From Kribbella amoyensis (GTDB taxonomy: Bacteria > Actinomycetota > Actinomycetes > Propionibacteriales > Kribbellaceae): a DNA stretch of 64,000 bases. The DNA lies in NCBI RefSeq assembly GCF_007828865.1, contig NZ_VIVK01000002.1:434001-498000 (forward strand). Direction: 5' to 3'. The notes beneath the pieces were generated by a model. The model saw nothing but the letters and a program-made list of their open reading frames with translations, had not been told where the DNA came from and ran no database searches. This document shows, one piece after another, positions 17,215-24,557 of the stretch. The position numbers and the translations under genes were made by a program. Position 1 is the first letter of the stretch, and each line of letters opens with the position of its first letter.

Positions 17215-18190
17215 TCCACTCCAGTCCCTTCGTGGCATAGACGGTCTCGAACGCCGTCCTCGGGTGCGGTGACTGGCCGGCCTCGGCGCTTTGCAGAGCG
17301 AGCGCGACGAGGCCCGCGACCTCTTCGTCGATGCCGGCCGCGCGACCGGGGTGGTGCTGTTCGACGAGCCGGCGAGCCGCCGCGAGCGGGTCGTTGGCGC
17401 TCAGCCAGTCGGTGCCGTCGGTCTTCGGGCGATAGCGGTAGTCGGCATCGTTGATGCTGTGCGCCCGGACCCGGTAGACGACGCACTCCAGGAAGGCCGG
17501 CCGGCCGGACCGGGTGTACTCGACCAGTTCCTTGCTGATCTCGCTCACGGCCCGCACATCCTTGCCGTCGACAACCTCCGCGCGCAGTCCCATCGCCGCG
17601 ACCTGGGCCGCGATGCTGCCGGGCGGCCCGAAGAGCCGCTCGACCGGCATCGAATGCGCCCAGCCGTTGTTCTCGCAGACGAACAAGCACGGCGCGGACC
17701 AGAACCTCGCCAGCCGCAGCGTCTCCGTGAACACCCCGTTCGCGAACGCCCCGTCGCCACCGAAGGAGACGGCGATGTCGTCGCGGCCCTGCCGCTTGAA
17801 GGCCCAGGCTGCCCCGGCCGCCCAGGGCACGCCGCCGGCGACGATCGCTGTCTCACCGAAGAAGCCGACGCTGCGGTCGTGCAGGTGCATCGAGGCGCCG
17901 CGGCCCCCGCTGGTGCCGTGCGTCTTCTTGAAGAGTTCGGCCAGCACGGCCTCCGCGCTGACCCCCTTCGCCAGGGCGTGGCCGTGGCCGCGGTGGGTGC
18001 TGGTCACCACGTCGGATCGCCGCAGATTCGCGCACACGCCGGCCGCGCAGGACTCCTGCCCCAGCGACGAGTGGAAGGAACCCGCGATCTTCCCGGCCCG
18101 ATGGGACTTCTCGATCGCGAGCTCGACCGAACGGATCAGCAGCATCGACCGGTACAGCTCGGCCAGCTCGTCCAGCGCTGTGGGCTCCAT
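17192..18190 (-). CDS. 2-oxoacid (acetoin-type) dehydrogenase E1 component, alpha subunit
   Basis: 332 aa from the ATG at 18190, with AGGAG 5 nt upstream. The ThDP-binding motif runs from GDG (145-147) to NN (174-175). Other markers are GSFHSSLGQESCAAGVCANL, STHRGHGHALAKGV and GGRGASMHLHD, typical of AcoA/PdhA proteins. First gene of operon A, behind an inverted repeat that probably covers its promoter. With the beta subunit it decarboxylates a 2-oxo acid or cleaves a 2-hydroxyketone and normally passes the acyl group to a lipoyl E2; that partner must be elsewhere in the genome or another acceptor is used. Confidence 0.9.
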   Translation of the reverse strand: MEPTALDELAELYRSMLLIRSVELAIEKSHRAGKIAGSFHSSLGQESCAAGVCANLRRSDVVTSTHRGHGHALAKGVSAEAVLAELFKKTHGTSGGRGASMHLHDRSVGFFGETAIVAGGVPWAAGAAWAFKRQGRDDIAVSFGGDGAFANGVFTETLRLARFWSAPCLFVCENNGWAHSMPVERLFGPPGSIAAQVAAMGLRAEVVDGKDVRAVSEISKELVEYTRSGRPAFLECVVYRVRAHSINDADYRYRPKTDGTDWLSANDPLAAARRLVEQHHPGRAAGIDEEVAGLVALALQSAEAGQSPHPRTAFETVYATKGLEWNGHLEVR

Positions 18191-18202
18191 GGAACTCCTG
18201 CT

Positions 18203-18230
18203 CACTATGCGTGCATCTGCTCGCATAGTG
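18203..18230. promoter_or_regulatory. Operator O4 in front of operon A
   Basis: Perfect inverted repeat CACTATGCG / CGCATAGTG with a 10-base spacer. Read on the minus strand it contains CTATGCGAGC, also present at 9387-9376 region of the importer promoter. It starts 13 bp upstream of the E1-alpha ATG and would overlap the -10 or start point, suggesting repression. Confidence 0.65.
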
Positions 18231-18256
18231 TTTCGCCGGGGTGGGCGATCTGTCAA
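18231..18256 (-). promoter_or_regulatory. Promoter -35 region of operon A
   Basis: The minus strand has a perfect TTGACA at 18256-18251. With a 17-21 base spacer the -10 would fall at about 18233-18224, at the edge of or inside operator O4; the -10 itself is poor (AACACT or CACTAT), which may mean activator help. Confidence 0.45.
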
Positions 18257-18318
18257 GCACCCGGCGAGCCACCCCGGGGGCGGCAGTGGCTGGGCCAAGG
18301 ACCGGGTCGCGTGGCTGG

Positions 18319-18344
18319 TTGGACCGGTGGGTCCAAAGTAGGGT
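18319..18344 (+). promoter_or_regulatory. TetR self-operator and leaderless -10
   Basis: Inverted repeat TTGGACC / GGTCCAA (18319-18325, 18330-18336) with a 4-base centre, then TAGGGT (18339-18344) and exactly 6 bases to the ATG at 18351. The spacing predicts transcription starting at or next to the start codon. A repressor bound to the repeat would sit between -35 and -10 and block its own gene. Confidence 0.6.
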
Positions 18345-18350
18345 GGCTGG

Positions 18351-18950
18351 ATGGAACGCGTGCTGACGGCCAAGGGGCAGGCGACCCGGCAGCGGATCGT
18401 CGAAGGCGCCGCCGGGCTGGTCCGGCGGGACGGGGTCGCGGCCGTCGGGCTGGACGACATCCGCGCGGTGACCTCGACGAGCAAGAGCCAGCTCTTCCAC
18501 TACTTCCCGGACGGCAAGGCCGATCTTCTGCTGGCGGTCGCGCGATACGAGGCGGACCAGGTGATCGAGGAGCAGTTGCCGCACCTCGGCGACCTCACTA
18601 CCTGGCGCAAGTGGCAGGCGTGGCGGCGCCGGGTGATCCAGCGGTACGCCGCGCAGCGTGACGGGTGCTCGCTGTCGACGCTGACCGCGCAGCTCGGGTT
18701 GCCCACTGAGGAACGGCAGCAGATCGTGGGGGACCTGCTGGATCGCTGGCTGGACTACCTGATGAAGGGTGTGCAGGCGCTCAAGGACAGCGGCGAGATC
18801 GGTACCGACGTGGACGTACGGAAGTCGGCGGTCACGATCCTCACCGCGGTCACCGGTGGTGCGACGATGCTGGTCGCGACCCAGCGGATCGACTACCTCG
18901 ACACCGCCCTCACCGAGGCGCTCGACAACCTCCGCCGTCCCCGCTCCTGA
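18351..18950 (+). CDS. TetR-family transcriptional regulator
   Basis: 199 aa. The N-terminal TetR helix-turn-helix (about 8-55) reads TRQRIVEGAAGLVRRDGVAAVGLDDIRAVTSTSKSQLFHYFPDGKADLLLAVARY. The C-terminal domain resembles the TetR_C subfamily with GCSLSTLTAQL and GGATMLVATQRIDYLDTAL. No ribosome binding site is needed, because a TAGGGT -10 lies 6 bp before the ATG (leaderless transcript). A perfect inverted repeat directly upstream suggests autorepression. It is divergent from operon A, but its repeat does not match the operators there, so its targets are unknown. Confidence 0.88.
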   Translation: MERVLTAKGQATRQRIVEGAAGLVRRDGVAAVGLDDIRAVTSTSKSQLFHYFPDGKADLLLAVARYEADQVIEEQLPHLGDLTTWRKWQAWRRRVIQRYAAQRDGCSLSTLTAQLGLPTEERQQIVGDLLDRWLDYLMKGVQALKDSGEIGTDVDVRKSAVTILTAVTGGATMLVATQRIDYLDTALTEALDNLRRPRS

Positions 18951-19002
18951 CCACCGCCATCAGCAGGTTGCCCTCGCCACCCGTCTTCCTGAGACCCCGG
19001 CG

Positions 19003-20499
19003 TCAGCGTTTGCCCTCGCGCCATTCACGTTCGAACGGGAGGCGCCAGGCGTGCGGGGCGATCAGCTGGTGGATCGCGTTCGGTCCCCAGGTGCCCTGCG
19101 GGTACGGCTTGACCGGCGGCGGGTCCTCCAGCAGCGGGGTGGACCGCTCCCACAGCGACTCGATGCCCTCGGCCGTGGTGAAGAGGGTGTGGTCGCCGCG
19201 CATCGCGTCCAGGATCAGCCGCTCGTACGCCTCCAGCACGTCGGCCGCCGACTCGGTCTCCTGGGTGGAGAACTGCATCGACAGCTTCTCCAGCCGCATC
19301 CCCGGGCCGGGCCGCTTGCCGTAGAACGACAGCGAGACGCGGGACGAGTCGGCCAGGTCGAAGGTCAGGTGGTCCGGGCCCTGCGAGCCGACCCCGGAGC
19401 CGGCCGGGAACATCGTCTTCGGCGCCTCCTTGAACGCGATCGAGATGATCCGCATCCCCTCGGCCAGCCGCTTGCCGGTGCGCAGGTAGAACGGCACGCC
19501 GGCCCAGCGCCAGTTGTCGATGCCGACCTTCATCGCGATGAACGTCTCGGTGTCCGAGTCCGGCGCGACCCCCTCCTCGGTCCGGTACCCGGCGTACTGG
19601 CCGCGGACCACGTCGGCCGGGTGGATCGGCAGCATCGACCTGAAGACCTTGTTCTTCTCCTCCGAGATCGCCCGCGGCTCCAGCGCGGTCGGCGGCTCCA
19701 TCGCGACGAAAGCGAGCACCTGCAGGACATGCGTGACCACCATGTCCTTGAACGCGCCGGTCGGCTCGTAGAAGGTGGCCCGCTGGTCCAGACCGAGCGA
19801 CTCGGGGATGTCGATCTGCACGTGGTCGATGAAGTTGCGGTTCCAGATCGGCTCGAACAGGCCGTTGGCGAACCGGAAGGCGAGGATGTTCTGCGCCGCC
19901 TCCTTGCCGAGGAAGTGGTCGATCCGGAAGATCTGCTCCTCGGCGAACGTCTCGTGCACGAACGAGTTCAGCTCGACCGCGGTGGCCAGGTCGTCGCCGA
20001 ACGGCTTCTCCATCACCACCCGGGCCCGGTCCACCAGGTCGGCGTCGCGGAGCATCTCGATCACCGAGCGCGCGGCCTTCGGCGGGACGGACAGGTAGTG
20101 CAGCCGGCAGGTGTCCGGGCCGAGCAGCGCCTCCGCCTTCTTCACCGCCATCGCCAGCGCGTCCGGCCCTTCGTCGCGGCAGACGTACTCGAGCCGCTCG
20201 GCGAACTGGGCGAACTGCTCCTCGGTCAGCTTGTGCATCCCGTAGGTCTCCACCGCGACCCGGGCGCGGGCCCGGAACTCCTCGGTGCTGAGCGGCTCGG
20301 TCGCCGTCCCGATGATCCGCACGTCGGGCGCGAACCGGGACTGCTGCAGGTACGCCAGGCCCGGCAGCAGTTTCCGCTTGGCCAGGTCACCGGTGGCGCC
20401 GAACAACACGATCACGTGCGGGGCGAGCGGGTCCGGGTCACGCCGGGCAGGCCGCGATCCCGGCGCCGGGTACGCGATGGTCTGGGTACTGTCCGGCAT
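19003..20499 (-). CDS. zwf: Glucose-6-phosphate 1-dehydrogenase
   Basis: 498 aa, typical length. NADP-binding FGATGDLAKRKLLPGLAYL (33-51), EKPFG (164-168) and the substrate/catalytic RIDHFLGKE (192-200) are intact. It converts glucose 6-phosphate to 6-phosphogluconolactone and supplies NADPH. The ATG at 20499 follows AGGAAGGA. It is not next to opcA, tal, tkt or pgl, the usual partners in actinomycete genomes, so this may be a second isozyme. The gap to the tetR gene is 52 bp and convergent. Confidence 0.93.
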   Translation of the reverse strand: MPDSTQTIAYPAPGSRPARRDPDPLAPHVIVLFGATGDLAKRKLLPGLAYLQQSRFAPDVRIIGTATEPLSTEEFRARARVAVETYGMHKLTEEQFAQFAERLEYVCRDEGPDALAMAVKKAEALLGPDTCRLHYLSVPPKAARSVIEMLRDADLVDRARVVMEKPFGDDLATAVELNSFVHETFAEEQIFRIDHFLGKEAAQNILAFRFANGLFEPIWNRNFIDHVQIDIPESLGLDQRATFYEPTGAFKDMVVTHVLQVLAFVAMEPPTALEPRAISEEKNKVFRSMLPIHPADVVRGQYAGYRTEEGVAPDSDTETFIAMKVGIDNWRWAGVPFYLRTGKRLAEGMRIISIAFKEAPKTMFPAGSGVGSQGPDHLTFDLADSSRVSLSFYGKRPGPGMRLEKLSMQFSTQETESAADVLEAYERLILDAMRGDHTLFTTAEGIESLWERSTPLLEDPPPVKPYPQGTWGPNAIHQLIAPHAWRLPFEREWREGKR

Positions 20500-20628
20500 C
20501 CGACGATCCTTCCTCCGACGATCCGCGCCCGCGGCGGCCGCTCACCCGAAACTGTACGCCGCCGGCCAACCGGGAACCCGGCGGCAACTCGGGGCTGTGG
20601 ACAACCCGGAAACTTCTACTGTGGAAGG

Positions 20629-20655
20629 TGTCCGATCGGTGTCCGGTTGTTCGTC
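20629..20655 (+). promoter_or_regulatory. ECF42-type promoter P1 (upstream of the DGPF gene)
   Basis: TGTCCG (20629-20634), a 17-base spacer and CGTC (20652-20655), followed by GGTGGGGTGAG. The same three parts with the same spacing occur at 22306-22332. They resemble the reported ECF42 promoter pattern (TGTCGA -35, CG[A/T]C -10; from memory). Confidence 0.65.
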
Positions 20656-20679
20656 GGTGGGGTGAGGAGAGGAGATCGC

Positions 20680-21012
20680 GTGAAGTACCTGCTGTTGATC
20701 TGCGGGGACGAGTCGGCCGAGGCACACGCCCAGGACGGCTGCGGTGACTGGTCGGAGGAGATGGAGAGCCGTGGTGTCGTCGAGGGTGGCGCCGGGCTGC
20801 GGCCGCCGTCGGAGGCGACCACGGTCCGGGTGCGCTCCGGCGAGTTGCTGCTGACGGACGGGCCGTTCGCGGAGACGAAGGAGCAGATCGGCGGCTTCGT
20901 ACTGATCGACTGCGCCGACCTGGACGAGGCGATCGAGATCGCGGCGAAGCACCCGGCCGCGGGGTACGGGACGATCGAGATCCGCCCGCTGCTCGCCGGG
21001 CCGCCGGTCTGA
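20680..21012 (+). CDS. YCII-related DGPF-domain protein
   Basis: 110 aa from the GTG at 20680, preceded by GAGAGGAG. The family hallmark DGPF is at 60-63 (LLLTDGPFAETKEQIGGF), followed by a YCII-like C-terminus (YGTIEIRPLL). DGPF proteins are small ferredoxin-like-fold proteins, probably enzymes, encoded next to ECF42 sigma factors; their biochemical role is not settled. It lies 33 bp before the sigma factor gene and carries its own ECF-type promoter, so the two should be co-transcribed. Confidence 0.88.
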   Translation: MKYLLLICGDESAEAHAQDGCGDWSEEMESRGVVEGGAGLRPPSEATTVRVRSGELLLTDGPFAETKEQIGGFVLIDCADLDEAIEIAAKHPAAGYGTIEIRPLLAGPPV

Positions 21013-21045
21013 GCGAGGCGGCGGAGCGGACGTGCGAGGACACCC

Positions 21046-22302
21046 GTGAGTGGGCCGTCGGTCGGTGACCGGCTCGACCACGTGTTCCGGGACGAGTGGG
21101 GCCAGGTGGTCGCCACGCTGATCGGGCTGACGGGGGACTGGGAGCTGGCCGAGGAGTGCGCGCAGGAGGCGTTCGCCACCGCGTTGCGCCGCTGGCCGGA
21201 GGACGGGATCCCGGACCGCCCCGGTGCCTGGCTGACCACGACGGCGCGGAACAAGGCGATGGACGTACTGCGCCGGGAGGCGGTCGGCGCGGCGAAGCTA
21301 CGGGAGGTAGCTGCGATGACCGACCCGGACGACGAACTCGCCGCGGCCGACGGCGGTACCCTGCGCGCCCCGACCGACGACAGTGCTGTCCGGGACGACC
21401 GGCTGCGGCTGATGTTCACCTGTTGCCACCCGGCGCTGGCGATGGAGGCCCGCGTCGCGCTGACGTTGCGGACCCTGGCCGGTCTCAGCACGGCGGAGAT
21501 CGCGCGCGCCTTCCTGGTGGGGGAGGAGGCGATGTCGAAACGGCTCACCCGAGCCAAGCGGAAGATCCAGCACGCCGGTATCCCGTACCGGGTGCCGCCC
21601 GATCACCTGCTGCCCGAGCGGACCCCCGCAGTACTGGCTGTGCTGTATCTGTTGTTCAACGAGGGGTACTCCGCGAGTGCCGGGGCCGACCTGGTCCGGC
21701 GGAGCCTGGCCGACGAGGCGATTCGCCTGACCAGGTTGCTCACCGACCTCATGCCTGACGAGCCCGAAGCCGCCGGTCTGCTCGCCCTGATGCTCCTGCA
21801 CACGGCCCGCCGCGACACCCGGACCACGCCCGACGGCGAACTCGTCCCGCTCGACGAGCAGGACCGCACCCGCTGGCACCTGGACGAGATCGCCGCCGCC
21901 GAATCCTTGCTCACGGCAACACTCCGGCGAGGCCGGCCCGGGCCGTACCAGGTGCAGGCCGCGATCGCCGCCTGTCACGCCACCGCGCGGACGGCGGCCG
22001 ACACCGACTGGCCGCAGATCGCCGCGCTGTACGCCCAGCTGGACCAGACGCCGGTGGTCGCGCTGAACCGCGCGGTCGCGATCGGCCTGGCCGACGGGCC
22101 CGCGATCGGCCTGCGCCTGCTGGACGACCTCGCCGCCGGCCCGCTCGCCGGGTACCACCTGCTGCCCGCGACCCGGGCCGACTTCCTCCGCCGCCTCGGC
22201 CGGACGACCGAGGCCGCGGACGCGTACCGGGCGGCGATCGACCTGGCCGGCACCGACGCGGAACGCCGGTACCTGCGCCGGCGGCTGGCCGAGGTGACCT
22301 GA
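21046..22302 (+). CDS. ECF42-group RNA polymerase sigma factor with C-terminal extension
   Basis: 418 aa, about twice the size of a simple ECF sigma factor. Region 2 reads VATLIGLTGDWELAEECAQEAFATALRRWPEDGIPDRPGAWLTTTARNKAMDVLRRE; region 4 contains RVALTLRTLAGLSTAEIARAFLVGEEAMSKRLTRAKRKI. The long C-terminal part (about 185-418; VLAVLYLLFNEGYSASAG, then TPVVALNRAVAIGLADGPAIGLRLLDDL) is the TPR-like extension that defines ECF42 and may replace an anti-sigma factor. The GTG start at 21046 follows GAGGACACCC. Targets probably include the flanking genes, which share a promoter motif. Confidence 0.92.
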   Translation: MSGPSVGDRLDHVFRDEWGQVVATLIGLTGDWELAEECAQEAFATALRRWPEDGIPDRPGAWLTTTARNKAMDVLRREAVGAAKLREVAAMTDPDDELAAADGGTLRAPTDDSAVRDDRLRLMFTCCHPALAMEARVALTLRTLAGLSTAEIARAFLVGEEAMSKRLTRAKRKIQHAGIPYRVPPDHLLPERTPAVLAVLYLLFNEGYSASAGADLVRRSLADEAIRLTRLLTDLMPDEPEAAGLLALMLLHTARRDTRTTPDGELVPLDEQDRTRWHLDEIAAAESLLTATLRRGRPGPYQVQAAIAACHATARTAADTDWPQIAALYAQLDQTPVVALNRAVAIGLADGPAIGLRLLDDLAAGPLAGYHLLPATRADFLRRLGRTTEAADAYRAAIDLAGTDAERRYLRRRLAEVT

Positions 22303-22305
22303 ACC

Positions 22306-22332
22306 TGTCCGTCGCCGCGGTCGCCGTTCGTC
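22306..22332 (+). promoter_or_regulatory. ECF42-type promoter P2 (upstream of the MDMPI-like gene)
   Basis: TGTCCG (22306-22311), a 17-base spacer and CGTC (22329-22332), again followed by GGTGGGGTGAG. A 17-base block TTCGTCGGTGGGGTGAG is identical to that at P1, whereas the spacers differ, as expected for two promoters read by the same sigma factor. Confidence 0.65.
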
Positions 22333-22354
22333 GGTGGGGTGAGAGGAGACTGCG

Positions 22355-22999
22355 ATGACAGACATCAGAGCGGCCATCGCCGGCGAACGCACCGACCTCG
22401 CCGGCCTGCTCGCCACCCTGCCCGCCGACGACTGGGACCGCCCCACCCTGTGCGCGGGATGGCGCGTCCGTGAGGTGGTGGCCCACCTCACCATGCCCTA
22501 CCGGTACTCCGGGGCCGCCGTGCTCCGAGGCGTCTTACGGGCCCGGGGCAACTTCAACCGCTTCGCCGACCGCGCCGCCCGCAAGGACGCGGCCACGTTG
22601 TCCGCAGGGGACCTGGTCACCTCACTGCGTGACAACGTGAACCACCCGTGGAAACCACCTGGAAGCGGACCCGAAGCAGCGCTGTCCCATGACGTCGTCC
22701 ACGGCCTCGACATCACCGTCGGCCTGGGCCTCGACCGCGTCGTACCGCTCGACCGGCTCCGCCTCGTCCTCGACGGCACCGACCGCCGGAGCGTCAAGTA
22801 CTTCGGCGTCGACCTGGCCGGCATCCAGCTGCGAGCCACCGACCTCGACTGGACCTACGGCACCGGCGAACCCGTCACCGGCCGCGCGCAGGACCTTCTG
22901 CTCGCCGTCTGCGGACGAACCCTCCCCGCCGGCCGCCTCACCGGTACCGAGGCGGCCCGCTTCACCGGAGGCGTCGGTCAGAGGCCGGGAGCGCCGTAG
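22355..22999 (+). CDS. Maleylpyruvate isomerase family mycothiol-dependent enzyme
   Basis: 214 aa DinB/MDMPI-fold protein. The N-terminal signature is WDRPTLCAGWRVREVVAHLTMP (27-48) with His44, followed by SHDVVHGLDI (111-120) with His112 and His116, the likely metal ligands. Members use mycothiol, the actinobacterial thiol, as cosubstrate in isomerase or transferase reactions. Its start is 26 bp from an ECF42-type -10, so it probably belongs to the sigma factor's regulon. The last 22 bp overlap the end of the convergent pspAB gene. Confidence 0.82.
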   Translation: MTDIRAAIAGERTDLAGLLATLPADDWDRPTLCAGWRVREVVAHLTMPYRYSGAAVLRGVLRARGNFNRFADRAARKDAATLSAGDLVTSLRDNVNHPWKPPGSGPEAALSHDVVHGLDITVGLGLDRVVPLDRLRLVLDGTDRRSVKYFGVDLAGIQLRATDLDWTYGTGEPVTGRAQDLLLAVCGRTLPAGRLTGTEAARFTGGVGQRPGAP

Positions 23000-23547
23000 A
23001 CGGGGAACCAGCGGGCCAGGTCGGGCTCGATGCGGAGGTCGTCCGTGACCACGGAGCGGATCTGCAGTTCGACGGTGTTGTCGCGGCGATCCGGGCCGGT
23101 CGGGGCGAACGGGTACCAGGTGCCTTGCTTGTACAGGTAGACGAGGCCGAGGGACTTGGTGCCGTTGCTGAAGGCGACCAGGGTGCAGAGCAGGGCCGAG
23201 CCGAAACCGTCGTCGACCAGCGCGCTGTTGACCGAGTGGAGATCCGTGACCAGCCCGGCCGTGTCCTCCGCGGTCGTCTGCCGGACCAGCCAGGTGAAGC
23301 CGTACGAGTCGACCTGGCTGCTGTACTTGCCGTTGTCCAGGGCAAGTAGTTGGTCGACCTCGCCCTGCAGCGCGGAGAAGCCACCGCCCTCGGCCGCCTT
23401 GAAGCAGACCGCGCCGACGCCGGTCGGGGCGTACCCGGTGGCCGCCTGCAGGTTGAGCGCGGCGGCCGGGAGGGCGAACAGCTGGTCGAGATTCGGGGGG
23501 ACTGGTTTGGTACGGCCGAGGAGTGCGTCCAGGAAGCGCATCCGCAT
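22978..23547 (-). CDS. PspA-associated protein PspAB
   Basis: 189 aa soluble protein starting MRMRFLDALLGRTKPVPPNLDQLFALPAAALNLQ, followed by VGAVCFKAAEGGGFSALQGEVDQLL and GFTWLVRQTTAEDTAGLVTDLHSVN. This pattern is that of the actinobacterial PspAB family, found next to HtpX or PspA. The ATG at 23547 overlaps the htpX stop codon (TGATG), indicating translational coupling; a downstream ATG at 23541 is possible. A role in the envelope-stress response is inferred from family and neighbour. Its end overlaps the convergent MDMPI gene by 22 bp. Confidence 0.75.
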   Translation of the reverse strand: MRMRFLDALLGRTKPVPPNLDQLFALPAAALNLQAATGYAPTGVGAVCFKAAEGGGFSALQGEVDQLLALDNGKYSSQVDSYGFTWLVRQTTAEDTAGLVTDLHSVNSALVDDGFGSALLCTLVAFSNGTKSLGLVYLYKQGTWYPFAPTGPDRRDNTVELQIRSVVTDDLRIEPDLARWFPVYGAPGL

Positions 23548-24443
23548 CACCCGGGCCGGCCGAGCTCGCGGGCGATGCCGGCCAGCTGGTCCAGTCGTTG
23601 TTCGAGCGGCGGGTGGGTGGCGAAGAGCTTGCCGAAGCTCGCTCCCGGCTTCAGCGCGGGCGCGAAGAAGAACGCGTTGAACGCCTGCGCCTGGCGCAGG
23701 TCGCGGGTCGGGATCTGGGCGATGTCGCCGCTCACCTTGGTCAGCGCGGACGCCAGCGACGACGGCCGCCCGGTGAGCACCGCGGACGCCCGGTCCGCGG
23801 CCAGCTCCCGGTACCGCGACAGCAGTCTGGTGAGCAGGAACGAGACGGCGTAGACGACGACGGACGCGAGCACCACGATCAGCGTGACCACGGCCGCGTT
23901 CTGGTCGCGGTTGCGGCCCAGTCCGCCGTACAGGCCGATCCGGGTCATCAGGCCGGCCAGCACCCCGAGGAACGAGGCGATCGTCATCACGGCCACGTCC
24001 CGGTGCGCCACGTGCGACAACTCGTGGGCCAGGACGCCTTCCAACTCGTCGGGCTCCAGCCGGCGGAGCAACCCTGTGGTCACGCAGATGACCGCCTTCT
24101 TCGGGCTGCGGCCGGTCGCGAACGCGTTCGGGAAGTCGGAGTCGGCGATCGCGACGGTCGGCTTCGGCATGTCGGCGAGCGCGCAGAGCCGGTCGATCGC
24201 GCCGTGCAACTGCGGCGCCTGCTCCGGCGTGACCACCTTGCCGTGCATGGCGTACAACGCGATCCGGTCGGAGAACCAGTACTGCCCGAACAGCAGCGCC
24301 CCGGCGATCACGATCGCCACGAATGCGCTCCGGGTCAGTGCGATCAGCACGGCCACGAACACGACGTAGAGCAACCCGAGCAGGAACCCGGTCGCCACCA
24401 TCCGCCGGGACAGCCCCCGGTCGGGCTTGAAGCGCGTTTTCAT
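23547..24443 (-). CDS. htpX: Membrane-bound zinc metalloprotease HtpX
   Basis: 298 aa M48-family protease. Two N-terminal membrane segments (about 15-37 and 40-56) are followed by the zinc motif HELSH (140-144) and two further hydrophobic stretches (about 150-195). The third ligand Glu is probably in RYRELAADRASAVLTG. It degrades damaged membrane proteins. The ATG at 24443 follows a GGCGGGG region; a very long frame upstream is antisense to the DUF2252 gene and is not real. Coupled to pspAB. Confidence 0.92.
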   Translation of the reverse strand: MKTRFKPDRGLSRRMVATGFLLGLLYVVFVAVLIALTRSAFVAIVIAGALLFGQYWFSDRIALYAMHGKVVTPEQAPQLHGAIDRLCALADMPKPTVAIADSDFPNAFATGRSPKKAVICVTTGLLRRLEPDELEGVLAHELSHVAHRDVAVMTIASFLGVLAGLMTRIGLYGGLGRNRDQNAAVVTLIVVLASVVVYAVSFLLTRLLSRYRELAADRASAVLTGRPSSLASALTKVSGDIAQIPTRDLRQAQAFNAFFFAPALKPGASFGKLFATHPPLEQRLDQLAGIARELGRPG

Positions 24444-24557
24444 CGGTTCACACCCCGCCTCCAGTACTCCTGAATGACAGCGTATGCCGTGCCCCCAACC
24501 GCACCCCAGCGGTTCGCGCCATTGCCCGATCCCCGGCGGGCCTGCCAGTCTGGCGGC

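Noticed and set aside
1..18260. A genomic island or prophage carrying the catabolic genes
   Set aside because: No integrase, transposase, attachment repeats or composition change were found; the left border is outside the window.
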